Assembly: GCA_038231495.1 (NCBI GenBank)
Contig: JBBRLG010000134.1
Coordinates: 1-13,871, forward strand
DNA: 13,871 nt
Direction of reading: 5' to 3'
From: JBBRLG01 sp038231495
GTDB taxonomy: Bacteria; Planctomycetota; Planctomycetia; Gemmatales; Gemmataceae
Numbering within the stretch: the first letter of the stretch is position 1; each line of letters opens with the position of its first letter. Under the pieces are notes generated by a model. That model searched no databases, had not been told where the DNA came from, and saw only the letters and a program-made list of their open reading frames with translations. A program made the translations under genes and the position numbers. Shown here in pieces: positions 1 through 7,585 of this stretch.

Positions 1-6
1 GAGCCA

Positions 7-23
7 GCAAGCGGGCCGCTTGC
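7..23. repeat. short GC-rich palindrome upstream of the FHA gene
   Basis: Two perfect 8-base arms (GCAAGCGG at 7-14 and CCGCTTGC at 16-23) surround a single base. No T-run follows, so a standard intrinsic terminator is not supported. The motif may be the edge of a dispersed repeat that continues upstream of the window. The rest of 1-95 holds no other recognisable feature except the ribosome binding site of the next gene. Confidence 0.35.
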
Positions 24-95
24 GGCTACGGCGACCACCACACGGTCCCAAAAGATTTGCCACACCCCCGATTTCTGCGGGCAGGGAAGAAAACG

Positions 96-1043
96 ATGTC
101 CTTTCGGCTGTTCATCTATTATTGTGCAATCTGCGGGGGTTGGGCCGCCCTCGTCGGCTGGCTGCTCGGCCGGGTCGCGCCCATCGGCGACGAGCACAAC
201 TACCTCAAGCAGGGGGTCAAGGCACTGCTCCTGGGCATGACGGTGGCGCTGGCACTCGGCCTCGTCGATGCGATCTGGAACGTGCCGCTCAACCGCTTCG
301 TCACCATCGCCCTGCGCGGGATGACGGCCGTGGTGATCGCCAGCATCGGGGCACTCTTCAGCGGCGTGATCGGCGAGTTCTTTCGGAAGCAGACGGAAAA
401 CGTGCCCGTCCTCGGTGCCCTCTTTTTCGTCGTCGGTTGGACGGTGACGGGCCTGCTGATCGGGGCGTCGCTGGGAGCGTTTGAAACGGGCGTCGCCCTG
501 GCGAGCCGCAAGAACTTCCGCGGGGCGTTGCGCAAAACGATCAACGGCGTGATCGGCGGCGGCGGCGGCGGCTTCCTCGGCGGCGGCTGCGCCCTGGCCA
601 TGCGGTTCGTGTGGACGCACCTCATCATGGCCAAGGACGAGGACGCGCTTCTCAGTCCTAGTTCGTGGGGCTTCGTCCTGCTCGGCCTGTGCATCGGCCT
701 GTTGATCGGGCTGGCCCAGGTTATACTGAAAGACGCCTGGGTGAAGGTGGAATCCGGCTTCCGCGCCGGCCGCGAGTTAATGCTGACCAAGGACGAGACC
801 ACCATCGGTCGTGCCGAATCGTGCGACCTGGGCCTGTTCGGCGACAACGCGATTGAAAAAATTCACGCGCGCATCAAGCGTGAGAACGGCCGGTTCATCC
901 TGCTCGACGCCGAGACGACGGCCGGGACTTATGTAAACGACGAACGGGTGAGCGCGCCGACGCCTTTGAGCGCGGGCGACGCCATCCGGGTGGGCAACAG
1001 CGTCCTCCGCTTCGGCGAACGGCAAAAACGCCACGACGCCTGA
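96..1043 (+). CDS. six-helix membrane protein with C-terminal FHA domain
   Basis: Protein of 315 residues. ATG at 96 is preferred over an in-frame TTG at 57 because a GGGA-type ribosome binding site lies just upstream (about 81-87). The N-terminal two thirds is hydrophobic, with likely membrane segments near residues 5-25, 43-61, 72-95, 104-127, 150-169 (very Gly-rich) and 191-211. A forkhead-associated fold follows at about 215-310: Gly238-Arg239 of the GR motif, His257 of the S-x-x-H motif, Gly277-Thr278 and Val280-Asn281. FHA domains bind phosphothreonine peptides, so this should be a membrane receptor for phosphorylated partners, with the FHA domain probably cytoplasmic. The Ser of S-x-x-H reads as Glu254 and the Asn of N-G-T as Ala276, so binding may be weak or altered. 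It lies 37 bases before a Ser/Thr kinase gene, probably in one operon. The membrane part is not of a family I recognise. Confidence 0.85.
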   Translation: MSFRLFIYYCAICGGWAALVGWLLGRVAPIGDEHNYLKQGVKALLLGMTVALALGLVDAIWNVPLNRFVTIALRGMTAVVIASIGALFSGVIGEFFRKQTENVPVLGALFFVVGWTVTGLLIGASLGAFETGVALASRKNFRGALRKTINGVIGGGGGGFLGGGCALAMRFVWTHLIMAKDEDALLSPSSWGFVLLGLCIGLLIGLAQVILKDAWVKVESGFRAGRELMLTKDETTIGRAESCDLGLFGDNAIEKIHARIKRENGRFILLDAETTAGTYVNDERVSAPTPLSAGDAIRVGNSVLRFGERQKRHDA

Positions 1044-1080
1044 ACGATTGCGACTAACTTCTACTGAGACGGAATGACCT

Positions 1081-2583
1081 ATGCCGCTCGTGATCAAGTG
1101 TCCTTCCTGTGCGACCGCGATGAAGCTTGCCGACGACTCCGCCGGCAAGCAGTTCAAATGCCCCACCTGCCAGAAGCCGTTCACGGTCGGCGCGTCGCCG
1201 CCGGCGCGGGCGGCCGTCGGTGCCGGCACTGTCAACTCGGCGGCGGCCGCCAAACCGCCCGCGGTCGCACCCGCTTCCACACCCGCGTTATCGCTGCCGC
1301 CTGTCAGCACGCCAAACGGCCCGGCGGCCACCAAACCGACCGCCGCTTCCGCGACGACGACCGCCGGCAAGCCCGCGGCCGCGCCGGCCATGCCGACCAA
1401 GTGCCCGGCGTGTAGTGCCGATCTCTTGCCCGGCGCCATCGCCTGCATGGATTGCGGCTTCCTCCTCCAGTCCGAGACCGCCGCCGACGCCGAGGGTGCC
1501 CCGAACATCTGCCCCAACCCGGCGTGCGGCGTCGCCAACCCCCCCGGCGAACGCAACTGCCAGCGCTGTAGCACGCCGCTGCCCACCGCGCCGGGCACCA
1601 TGCTCCAGGGCCGTTACCGCATCGAGAAATTGCTGGCGGTCGGCGGCTTCGGTGCGGTCTACCTGGCCACCGACACCAAAAAGGACAACCGGCAAGTTGC
1701 CGTCAAGGACATGATCTGCGCCGACCCGCAGGAGTTCGCCATCCGCCTAAACTTCTTCCGGCGCGAGGCCGAAATCCTGCGGTCGCTGGACAACATCCCA
1801 ATCGTGCCCCGCGTCTACGACCTGATCGAGCAGGGCCAGAGCGCGCACCTCGTGTTGGAGTTTATCCGCGGCCAGGATTTGCTCAAGTTGATGGAGGCCA
1901 ACAGCAACAAGCCGTTCGCGCTGGACGAGATCGTAACCTGGACGCGGAACATCTGCGACGTGCTGACGCACATGCACACGCAGTCGCCGCCGCTGGTCCA
2001 CCGCGACTTGAAGCCGGACAACATCATGCTGTTGGAAGACCGCAAGACCATCAAGATGATCGACTTCGGCACTGCCCGCGACCTCGGGCGCACGGCCAAG
2101 GAAAAGATGGCGGCCAAGACGCGGGTTTATACGGAAGGTTACGCCCCGCCGGAGCAGATCGTCGGCAAACCGGAACCGCGCAGTGATTTATTCGCGCTGG
2201 CCGGGACGATGTACCATCTGGCCACTGGCAAAGCGCCGGAGGGGTTCTACACTGCGAAGGAGTTAGAGACGCAGTTAACCGACCCGGCCTGTCCGTACCC
2301 GGCGGCCCACCGCTGGTTTTACGAACTGATTCGGATTAACCTGGCCGAGGACGTGAACGAGCGTTACTTCTCGGCCCGCGAGATCAAGGCCGACCTCGAA
2401 CGCAAGCAGGTGACGCGCGAGTTGGCCTGCCCGAAGTGCCAGCAGACCAACAAGGTGCGCGAGCCGTACTGCTCGCGGTGTGCCGAGCCGATGACGGACC
2501 CGACGCCGCCGTGCCACCACTGCGGCAAGGCCAACCGCATGGGCAGCCGGTGCTGTATCCATTGCGGCAACCGTTTGCGGTAA
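1081..2583 (+). CDS. zinc-ribbon Ser/Thr protein kinase
   Basis: Protein of 500 residues, soluble. Order: a zinc ribbon at the N terminus (Cys7, 10, 27, 30), a Pro/Ala/Thr-rich linker (about 38-105), a second ribbon (Cys108, 111, 122, 125), a third (Cys144, 149, 160, 163), the kinase domain (about 178-440), then two C-terminal ribbons (Cys450, 453, 464, 467 and Cys478, 481, 492, 495). The kinase is complete: Gly-rich loop at 187-194, VAVK lysine 209, HRDLKPDN at 307-314 with catalytic Asp309, DFG at 328-330, and APPE at 355-358. It should therefore be an active Hanks-type kinase acting on Ser/Thr of partner proteins. No membrane segment is visible. The ribbons probably bind zinc and mediate protein or nucleic-acid contacts. 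Start ATG 1081 has only a weak purine-rich site upstream. The following gene also begins with a zinc ribbon and a kinase fold, which suggests a functional pair. Confidence 0.93.
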   Translation: MPLVIKCPSCATAMKLADDSAGKQFKCPTCQKPFTVGASPPARAAVGAGTVNSAAAAKPPAVAPASTPALSLPPVSTPNGPAATKPTAASATTTAGKPAAAPAMPTKCPACSADLLPGAIACMDCGFLLQSETAADAEGAPNICPNPACGVANPPGERNCQRCSTPLPTAPGTMLQGRYRIEKLLAVGGFGAVYLATDTKKDNRQVAVKDMICADPQEFAIRLNFFRREAEILRSLDNIPIVPRVYDLIEQGQSAHLVLEFIRGQDLLKLMEANSNKPFALDEIVTWTRNICDVLTHMHTQSPPLVHRDLKPDNIMLLEDRKTIKMIDFGTARDLGRTAKEKMAAKTRVYTEGYAPPEQIVGKPEPRSDLFALAGTMYHLATGKAPEGFYTAKELETQLTDPACPYPAAHRWFYELIRINLAEDVNERYFSAREIKADLERKQVTRELACPKCQQTNKVREPYCSRCAEPMTDPTPPCHHCGKANRMGSRCCIHCGNRLR

Positions 2584-2642
2584 GCGCTTGTTTTGCGTCC
2601 GGTGATGCTTGCCACGCGGACTATTTGACTTGCGGTTTCATC

Positions 2643-4931
2643 ATGGCAACGAACCCCATCGACCCGAACCCAGAGAGGGCGGGCGGCTTGCAGTCGCTGC
2701 TCGCCCGCTTAAAAGGCATGGTTGAGACTCTCCAGGCCGGCGACCCGTCGCCGGACGATCCGAACGCCACCGCCACCGCTTCGAGCGCCGTTCCGAAGTC
2801 GGACGACGACCTGACTCCGACCTGGGACGAAGGCGTCTTGGCCGGCAAACCGAACCCCGAAGCCCCCGTCGCCGTGCCCGTCGCCGCGGCGGTGTCGGCT
2901 GCCACCCCTGCGGAGGCGTTGTCCGTGGCCATCCCCCTTGCCCAGCCGGTCTTCGCCGAAGCAGATCCCGCCGCGGTGGCCGCGGTCACTTGCCCGGTCT
3001 GTAGTTCGAGCCAGCCGGCGTCGCGCAACCATTGCGACGATTGCGGTTACTACTTCTCCTCCGCCGACCTCGCGGCGGCCGCCGCCGGTCCTGAAGGGGT
3101 TGCCATGCCTACCGAGACCGAACCAATCGCCATCAAGCTCCAGGGCCGCTACGAGTTGCGCGCCCGCCTCACCGAGCGCTGCGGCGTCGTGCGCTTTCGC
3201 GGCGTCGATACCGGCGACGGCTCCGGTCCGCCGGTGCCCGTGGTCGTCTTGCGCCAGGAACTGCCGGCGCTGGCCACGCCGCTGCCGGTCGAAGTGGTCG
3301 CGGAAGCCGTGCCGGTCGTTGCGGTTGCCGACGCCGACGCCGACGAAGAGATCATGCCCGGTTTCGACGACCCGATGGCTGTGACCAACCCGATCACCGA
3401 GGTGCTGCCACCGCGGCCCAGTTGGCCCGGACTGGCCTGGGAGCAGGGCATCCTGCGCGCCATCGAGCAACCCGGCTTGCCGCGCGTGCTGGACCATTTT
3501 TCGGACGAGGCGTTCGAGTACCTGGTGGAAGAAGTGCCGACCGGGCGTTCGCTGTGGGAGGCCTGGGACGACCCGGAAGCCACCAACGAAAAGCGGTTTC
3601 ACTACCTGGTAGAGATTGCCGAGACCCTGCACTGCCTGCACCAGTGCAACGCCATGCTGGAAGGGTTGCGGCCCGACATCGTCGTCATCGCGGACGACGG
3701 CCACGCTCGCCTGACCGACATGACGGACCTGCTGCCGGTGCCGTTGCCGACCGACCCGCCCATCCGCGGCCACCTGTACACGGCCCCGGAGATCATGACC
3801 GGGCAAGCCGACGCCCGCGCCGATTTGTACAGCTTTGGTGCCATGCTCTACGCGCTGCACGTCGGCCGGGACCTGGCCGAGACGGACTTCGACCGGCCCG
3901 GCCACCCCAAGCCGTTCGTGCCGCGCTTCCCCGACATTCACCCGGCGTTCGGGCGGTTGATGGCCAAGACGTTTCGGCGCGAAGTCGATGCCCGCTTTCC
4001 GACCGACGAGGCCAGCCGCGAGGATCCGACCGGCTTCATCGAGCTAATCCGCACGCTCAACGTGTTGGGCCGCACGCTCGACACGGTGCGCCTGGAGATC
4101 GCGTGCTGGACGACGACCGGCATGGTGCGCACCGGCAACGAGGACGCCTTCGCGATCCTGCACGCCTGCGAGACGCGGCAAGACGATGTCGGCGACATGG
4201 CCCTGGTTCTGTTGTGCGACGGCATGGGCGGCTACGAGGCCGGCGAAGTGGCCGCGGCCCTGGCCATCCAGGTCATGCGCCAGCACCTGGTCCAGCAAAA
4301 ACCGTTCGCCGCCCTGGCCGGCAATTCGGTCTTCCCCAACGACGCACTGTCGAACGCCGTGCGGCCCGAAGGCCACGCCCCGGCGCCGCTCGACCCGGCG
4401 GTCGGCATGCAACTGCTGAAAGCCGCCTTGAAAGAGGCGAATAGGCAGGTATTCGCCGCCTCGCGCGCCCCCGGTAGTAAACGCCGCGGCATGGGTTGCA
4501 CGGCCGAGGCGGTGTTCATCGACGGCCGTCACGTCATGGTCGGCCACGTCGGCGACAGCCGCACCTACCACCTGCACGAGGGCCGCCTGGTGCAGCTGAC
4601 GCGCGACCAAACGCTCGTCAACCGCCTCGTCGAACTGGGCACGTTGACGCCCGAAGAGGCCGAAACGCACCCGCGCCGCAACGAATTGCAGCAGGCGGTC
4701 GGCGGCCAGCCGGACGTGGAGCCGGGCCTGTATCACGGCGTCCTGAAGCCGGGCGATTGGATTCTCGTTTGCTCGGACGGCCTGACCAATCACATCAACG
4801 CGACGCAGTTGAAGCAGATGTTGCAATCCGAGGCCCAGTCCGCGGACATGGCGGCGCGGCGGCTCGTGAATTTCGCCAACATTGAGGGGGCGACCGACAA
4901 CGCGACCGTGGTTGTGATCCGGGCGGTGTAA
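2643..4931 (+). CDS. zinc ribbon-pseudokinase-PP2C phosphatase fusion
   Basis: Protein of 762 residues. Order: low-complexity acidic/Ala-rich start, one zinc ribbon (Cys117, 120, 131, 134), a kinase-like fold (about 168-475), and a PP2C/PPM phosphatase domain (about 484-762). The phosphatase looks active: RTGNED at 496-501, CDGMGG at 525-530, GHVGDSR at 634-640, CSDG at 710-713 and TDN at 751-753, which supply the usual metal-binding Asp residues (526, 712, 752). The kinase part is degenerate: the HRDLKPDN stretch reads LEGLRPDI (339-346), so the catalytic Asp is Gly341; DFG reads DMT (359-361); no clear VAVK lysine is present near 200-204. APE (381-383) and the RADLYSFG region are kept, so the fold is probably intact. 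ATG 2643 is chosen because upstream in-frame sequence is out-of-frame kinase-gene DNA; no strong ribosome binding site is seen. It probably reverses phosphorylation made by the neighbouring kinase. Confidence 0.92.
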   Translation: MATNPIDPNPERAGGLQSLLARLKGMVETLQAGDPSPDDPNATATASSAVPKSDDDLTPTWDEGVLAGKPNPEAPVAVPVAAAVSAATPAEALSVAIPLAQPVFAEADPAAVAAVTCPVCSSSQPASRNHCDDCGYYFSSADLAAAAAGPEGVAMPTETEPIAIKLQGRYELRARLTERCGVVRFRGVDTGDGSGPPVPVVVLRQELPALATPLPVEVVAEAVPVVAVADADADEEIMPGFDDPMAVTNPITEVLPPRPSWPGLAWEQGILRAIEQPGLPRVLDHFSDEAFEYLVEEVPTGRSLWEAWDDPEATNEKRFHYLVEIAETLHCLHQCNAMLEGLRPDIVVIADDGHARLTDMTDLLPVPLPTDPPIRGHLYTAPEIMTGQADARADLYSFGAMLYALHVGRDLAETDFDRPGHPKPFVPRFPDIHPAFGRLMAKTFRREVDARFPTDEASREDPTGFIELIRTLNVLGRTLDTVRLEIACWTTTGMVRTGNEDAFAILHACETRQDDVGDMALVLLCDGMGGYEAGEVAAALAIQVMRQHLVQQKPFAALAGNSVFPNDALSNAVRPEGHAPAPLDPAVGMQLLKAALKEANRQVFAASRAPGSKRRGMGCTAEAVFIDGRHVMVGHVGDSRTYHLHEGRLVQLTRDQTLVNRLVELGTLTPEEAETHPRRNELQQAVGGQPDVEPGLYHGVLKPGDWILVCSDGLTNHINATQLKQMLQSEAQSADMAARRLVNFANIEGATDNATVVVIRAV

Positions 4932-5031
4932 TCGTCGCGGCTCCGACCAACGCGCGACGCGCCAGCCCGCATTTCTTGCCCATCTTCCGCCGTTTGGCGT
5001 TGCCGACCCCGACGCCTTTGACCGGCAAGAA

Positions 5032-5193
5032 ATGCTCGACCTGGTTCTCGATTTGTTGGGAAGTTATTTGCAAGTGCCCGCCGCCGCGCCTAAGAATGAG
5101 CGTGGCACTCCGTCTTCCGTAAAATCGACAGCGTCCCGGCCGCGCGGCAGCCGCCGCGCCGCGGCCCGAGTGAAGAAGGTACACCATGAGTAA
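5032..5193 (+). CDS. possible 53-residue ORF or gene remnant before the adaptor gene
   Basis: The 254-base gap between the PP2C gene and the adaptor gene contains a plus frame, open from at least 4924 to a TAA at 5191-5193, whose middle part has codon choice resembling coding DNA (residues such as DPDAFDRQEMLDLVLDLLG around 5005-5061). The only ATG in it is at 5032, giving 53 residues that overlap the start of the adaptor gene by 8 bases. There is no good ribosome binding site, and the C-terminal half is Arg/Ala-rich and looks random. It may be a decayed gene tail, a leader peptide, or chance. The gap is also the likely place for the exporter promoter, but I found no convincing -35/-10 pair. 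Confidence 0.15.
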   Translation: MLDLVLDLLGSYLQVPAAAPKNERGTPSSVKSTASRPRGSRRAAARVKKVHHE

Positions 5194-6460
5194 TCCCAAG
5201 GACCCTCCGCAATCGCCGATCGCGGACGCCCCGACTGCGGCCCGCAACGGCACGCTGAGCGATCGCGTCCGGTCCCTCCGGCTGAAGGAGCGGACGACCC
5301 CGACCGCCAAGCGCGGCAGCATCATCCCCTGGACGTTGGCCGCGATTTTCTTGATTGCGGCGGTCCTCTTTGCCTACCGCGCCTACCGCACGACGCCGGA
5401 GCAAACGTCGTCGCCGGAGAACGAGAAACTCAGCCAATTGCTCGCGACCGCTGGCAGCAGTGGTGCCGCCAAGGACATCGCTTCGTCCGGTGAAGTCGTC
5501 CTGGAGTCGAAGGGCTACATCATCCCCCTGCACCAGATCCTCGTCAGTCCCCAGGTTGGCGGCATCCTGGTCAAGGTGGACCCGGAGTTCCAGGAGGGGG
5601 CTTGGTTCAAAAAAGACCAAATCCTCGCGCAAATCGACGACAAGGAATTCCGCTTCGATTACGAACACGCGCAAGCCGTGTTGGCGTCGGCCAAAGAGCG
5701 GTGGAACGAACTGGAGAATTATCGCAAGGATGAAGTGCGCCAGGCCCAGGCGGACGTGGGCGAGCAAGAATCCAACCTGAAGCAATTGAAACTCGAACTC
5801 ACGCGCACCGAAAAGCTCAGGGCAACCAACTCGACCGCCGTCCGGGACTACGAACAGGCGCAGTTTAGCTACGATGCCATGCTGCGGCGCGTGGAACGCC
5901 TCCGACTCGGAGCCCAGCTGATGGAGCGCGGCCCGCGCGACGCCAAGATCGCCGCCGCCGCGGCCGACATCAAGCAAGCGGAGGCGGATCTCGGCAAGGC
6001 CAGGTGGCGGTTGGACAACTGCGTGATCAAGGCGCCGATCGCCGGCACGATCCTGTCGAAGAAGGCGGAGGAAGGCACCCTCGTCAACCCGTCGGCCTTT
6101 TCCAACGGTCTGGCGTCGAGCCTCTGCGAAATGGCCGACCTCTCCAAGATCGAGGTGGAGTTGTCGATCATGGAACGGGATTTTGCCAAGGTCATGGTGC
6201 CCCGGGACGGCGAGTACCAACTTTGCACCATCCGGCCCGAAGCGTTCCAGCGGGACGAACGGTTTTTGAAGGTTTATCCCAACGGCTATGAAGGTTATGT
6301 GTCGCGGGTGATGCCGATTGCGGACCGGGCCAAAGAAGCAATGACCGTCCGGGTGCGTGTGCGGGTTCCGGAAAGCGAGGCCGGCCTCTATCTCAAACCG
6401 GCCATGGGCGTTTTCGTCGTCTTGAAAAACAAGACGACGAAACAGGTAGAAAAAGACTGA
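5186..6460 (+). CDS. HlyD/MacA-type membrane fusion protein (exporter adaptor)
   Basis: Protein of 424 residues. It has a short cytoplasmic N terminus, one membrane anchor (about 47-65), then a periplasmic part. A lipoyl-like half-motif lies at about 102-150 (GEVVLESKGY, then SPQVGG and a GAWFKKDQ stretch), followed by a long charged helical hairpin (about 155-275), the returning lipoyl half (NCVIKAPIAGTI at 278-289, then EEGTLV) and a beta-barrel region to the C terminus. Such adaptors link an inner-membrane ABC transporter to the outer membrane in tripartite exporters of the MacA or DevB type. AAGAAGG at 5173-5179 is a good ribosome binding site for ATG 5186. The next genes encode the matching ATPase and two permeases, so this is almost certainly the adaptor of that transporter. 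The substrate cannot be told from sequence. Confidence 0.88.
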   Translation: MSNPKDPPQSPIADAPTAARNGTLSDRVRSLRLKERTTPTAKRGSIIPWTLAAIFLIAAVLFAYRAYRTTPEQTSSPENEKLSQLLATAGSSGAAKDIASSGEVVLESKGYIIPLHQILVSPQVGGILVKVDPEFQEGAWFKKDQILAQIDDKEFRFDYEHAQAVLASAKERWNELENYRKDEVRQAQADVGEQESNLKQLKLELTRTEKLRATNSTAVRDYEQAQFSYDAMLRRVERLRLGAQLMERGPRDAKIAAAAADIKQAEADLGKARWRLDNCVIKAPIAGTILSKKAEEGTLVNPSAFSNGLASSLCEMADLSKIEVELSIMERDFAKVMVPRDGEYQLCTIRPEAFQRDERFLKVYPNGYEGYVSRVMPIADRAKEAMTVRVRVRVPESEAGLYLKPAMGVFVVLKNKTTKQVEKD

Positions 6461-6466
6461 AATGTA

Positions 6467-6701
<235 letters not shown>

Positions 6702-6726
6702 TTCTCTCATAAGAGGAGTTGGAACG

Positions 6727-7536
6727 ATGGCCGCGGAAAGCATCGTGCGTGTCGCGAACCTGCACAAGACGTTCCGGCGCGGCAGCGAATTGATCCAGGT
6801 GTTAATCGACCTCAGCCTCGAAGTGCCCGAAGGCGAATTCCTGGCGCTCATGGGGCCGAGCGGTTCGGGCAAGACGACCCTGCTCAACCTTATCGCCGGC
6901 CTGGACAGTCCGACCGACGGCACGATTGAAGTCGGCGCGGACATCATCAGTCGGATGAGCGAGGCGCAGCTGGCGAAGTGGCGCACCCGGCACGTCGGCT
7001 TTGTGTTCCAATTTTATCATCTGCTCCCCGTGTTGACGGCGTACGAGAATGTCGAGTTGCCGTTGCTGCTGTTGCCGATGTCGTCCTCGGAACGGCGCAA
7101 GCAGGTGTTGACGGCACTCGACCTGGTGAGTTTGACAGACCGGCTGTCGCACCGGCCGGGCCAACTGTCCGGCGGTCAACAACAGCGCGTCGGCATCGCA
7201 CGGGCCATCGTCACCGACCCGACGCTCATCGTCGCCGACGAACCGACCGGCGACCTCGACAGCCGTTCCGCCGAGGAAATCCTGAACCTGCTGGTCGAGC
7301 TGAAAAACGGGCTACAAAAGACTATCATCATGGTGACGCACGACCCGCGCGCGGCGGTGCGGGCGGAGCGCGTCTTGCACCTGGACAAGGGACGGCTGGT
7401 CCGCGAGGCGTTCCACGGCACGGCCGGTTTCAACGACCCGAACCATCCGGCTCATCGCGACGGCATTGCCCAGCCGGCCGGACTGCAGGGCACGCAGGAT
7501 ACCGGCATTCGCACGGAAGGCGGCGGGCCGGTTTGA
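6727..7536 (+). CDS. LolD/MacB-type ABC transporter ATPase
   Basis: Protein of 269 residues. All ABC ATPase motifs are present: Walker A GPSGSGKT at 43-50, Q-loop Gln95, signature LSGGQ at 147-151, Walker B LIVADE at 167-172, D-loop near 176-178, and H-loop His205. Sequence style (FQFYHLLPVLTAYENVELP at about 94-112) fits the LolD/MacB/FtsE-like group that works with FtsX-fold permeases and drives export from the inner membrane by mechanotransmission. AGAGGAG at 6712-6718 is a strong ribosome binding site for ATG 6727, so the gene can be translated well despite the repeat just upstream. Residues from about 226 form a hydrophilic tail of some 44 residues beyond the usual end of LolD-like proteins. 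The first permease starts 49 bases downstream. Confidence 0.95.
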   Translation: MAAESIVRVANLHKTFRRGSELIQVLIDLSLEVPEGEFLALMGPSGSGKTTLLNLIAGLDSPTDGTIEVGADIISRMSEAQLAKWRTRHVGFVFQFYHLLPVLTAYENVELPLLLLPMSSSERRKQVLTALDLVSLTDRLSHRPGQLSGGQQQRVGIARAIVTDPTLIVADEPTGDLDSRSAEEILNLLVELKNGLQKTIIMVTHDPRAAVRAERVLHLDKGRLVREAFHGTAGFNDPNHPAHRDGIAQPAGLQGTQDTGIRTEGGGPV

Positions 7537-7585
7537 GCGGTGTTCGCTTCCGATCCTTTTCGCACTGAACGCGGAGTTGGCTGCC

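Noticed and set aside
2436..2642. Upstream extension of the pseudokinase-phosphatase protein by 69 residues
   Set aside because: The extension is kinase-gene DNA read in another frame; ATG 2643 opens the plausible protein.
2709..3941. 410-residue open frame on the minus strand
   Set aside because: Antisense to the pseudokinase-phosphatase gene, with His/Arg/Gly-rich composition and no recognisable domain.
5018..5046. Promoter from TTGACC at 5018-5023
   Set aside because: No acceptable -10 hexamer is found at 16-18 bases spacing.
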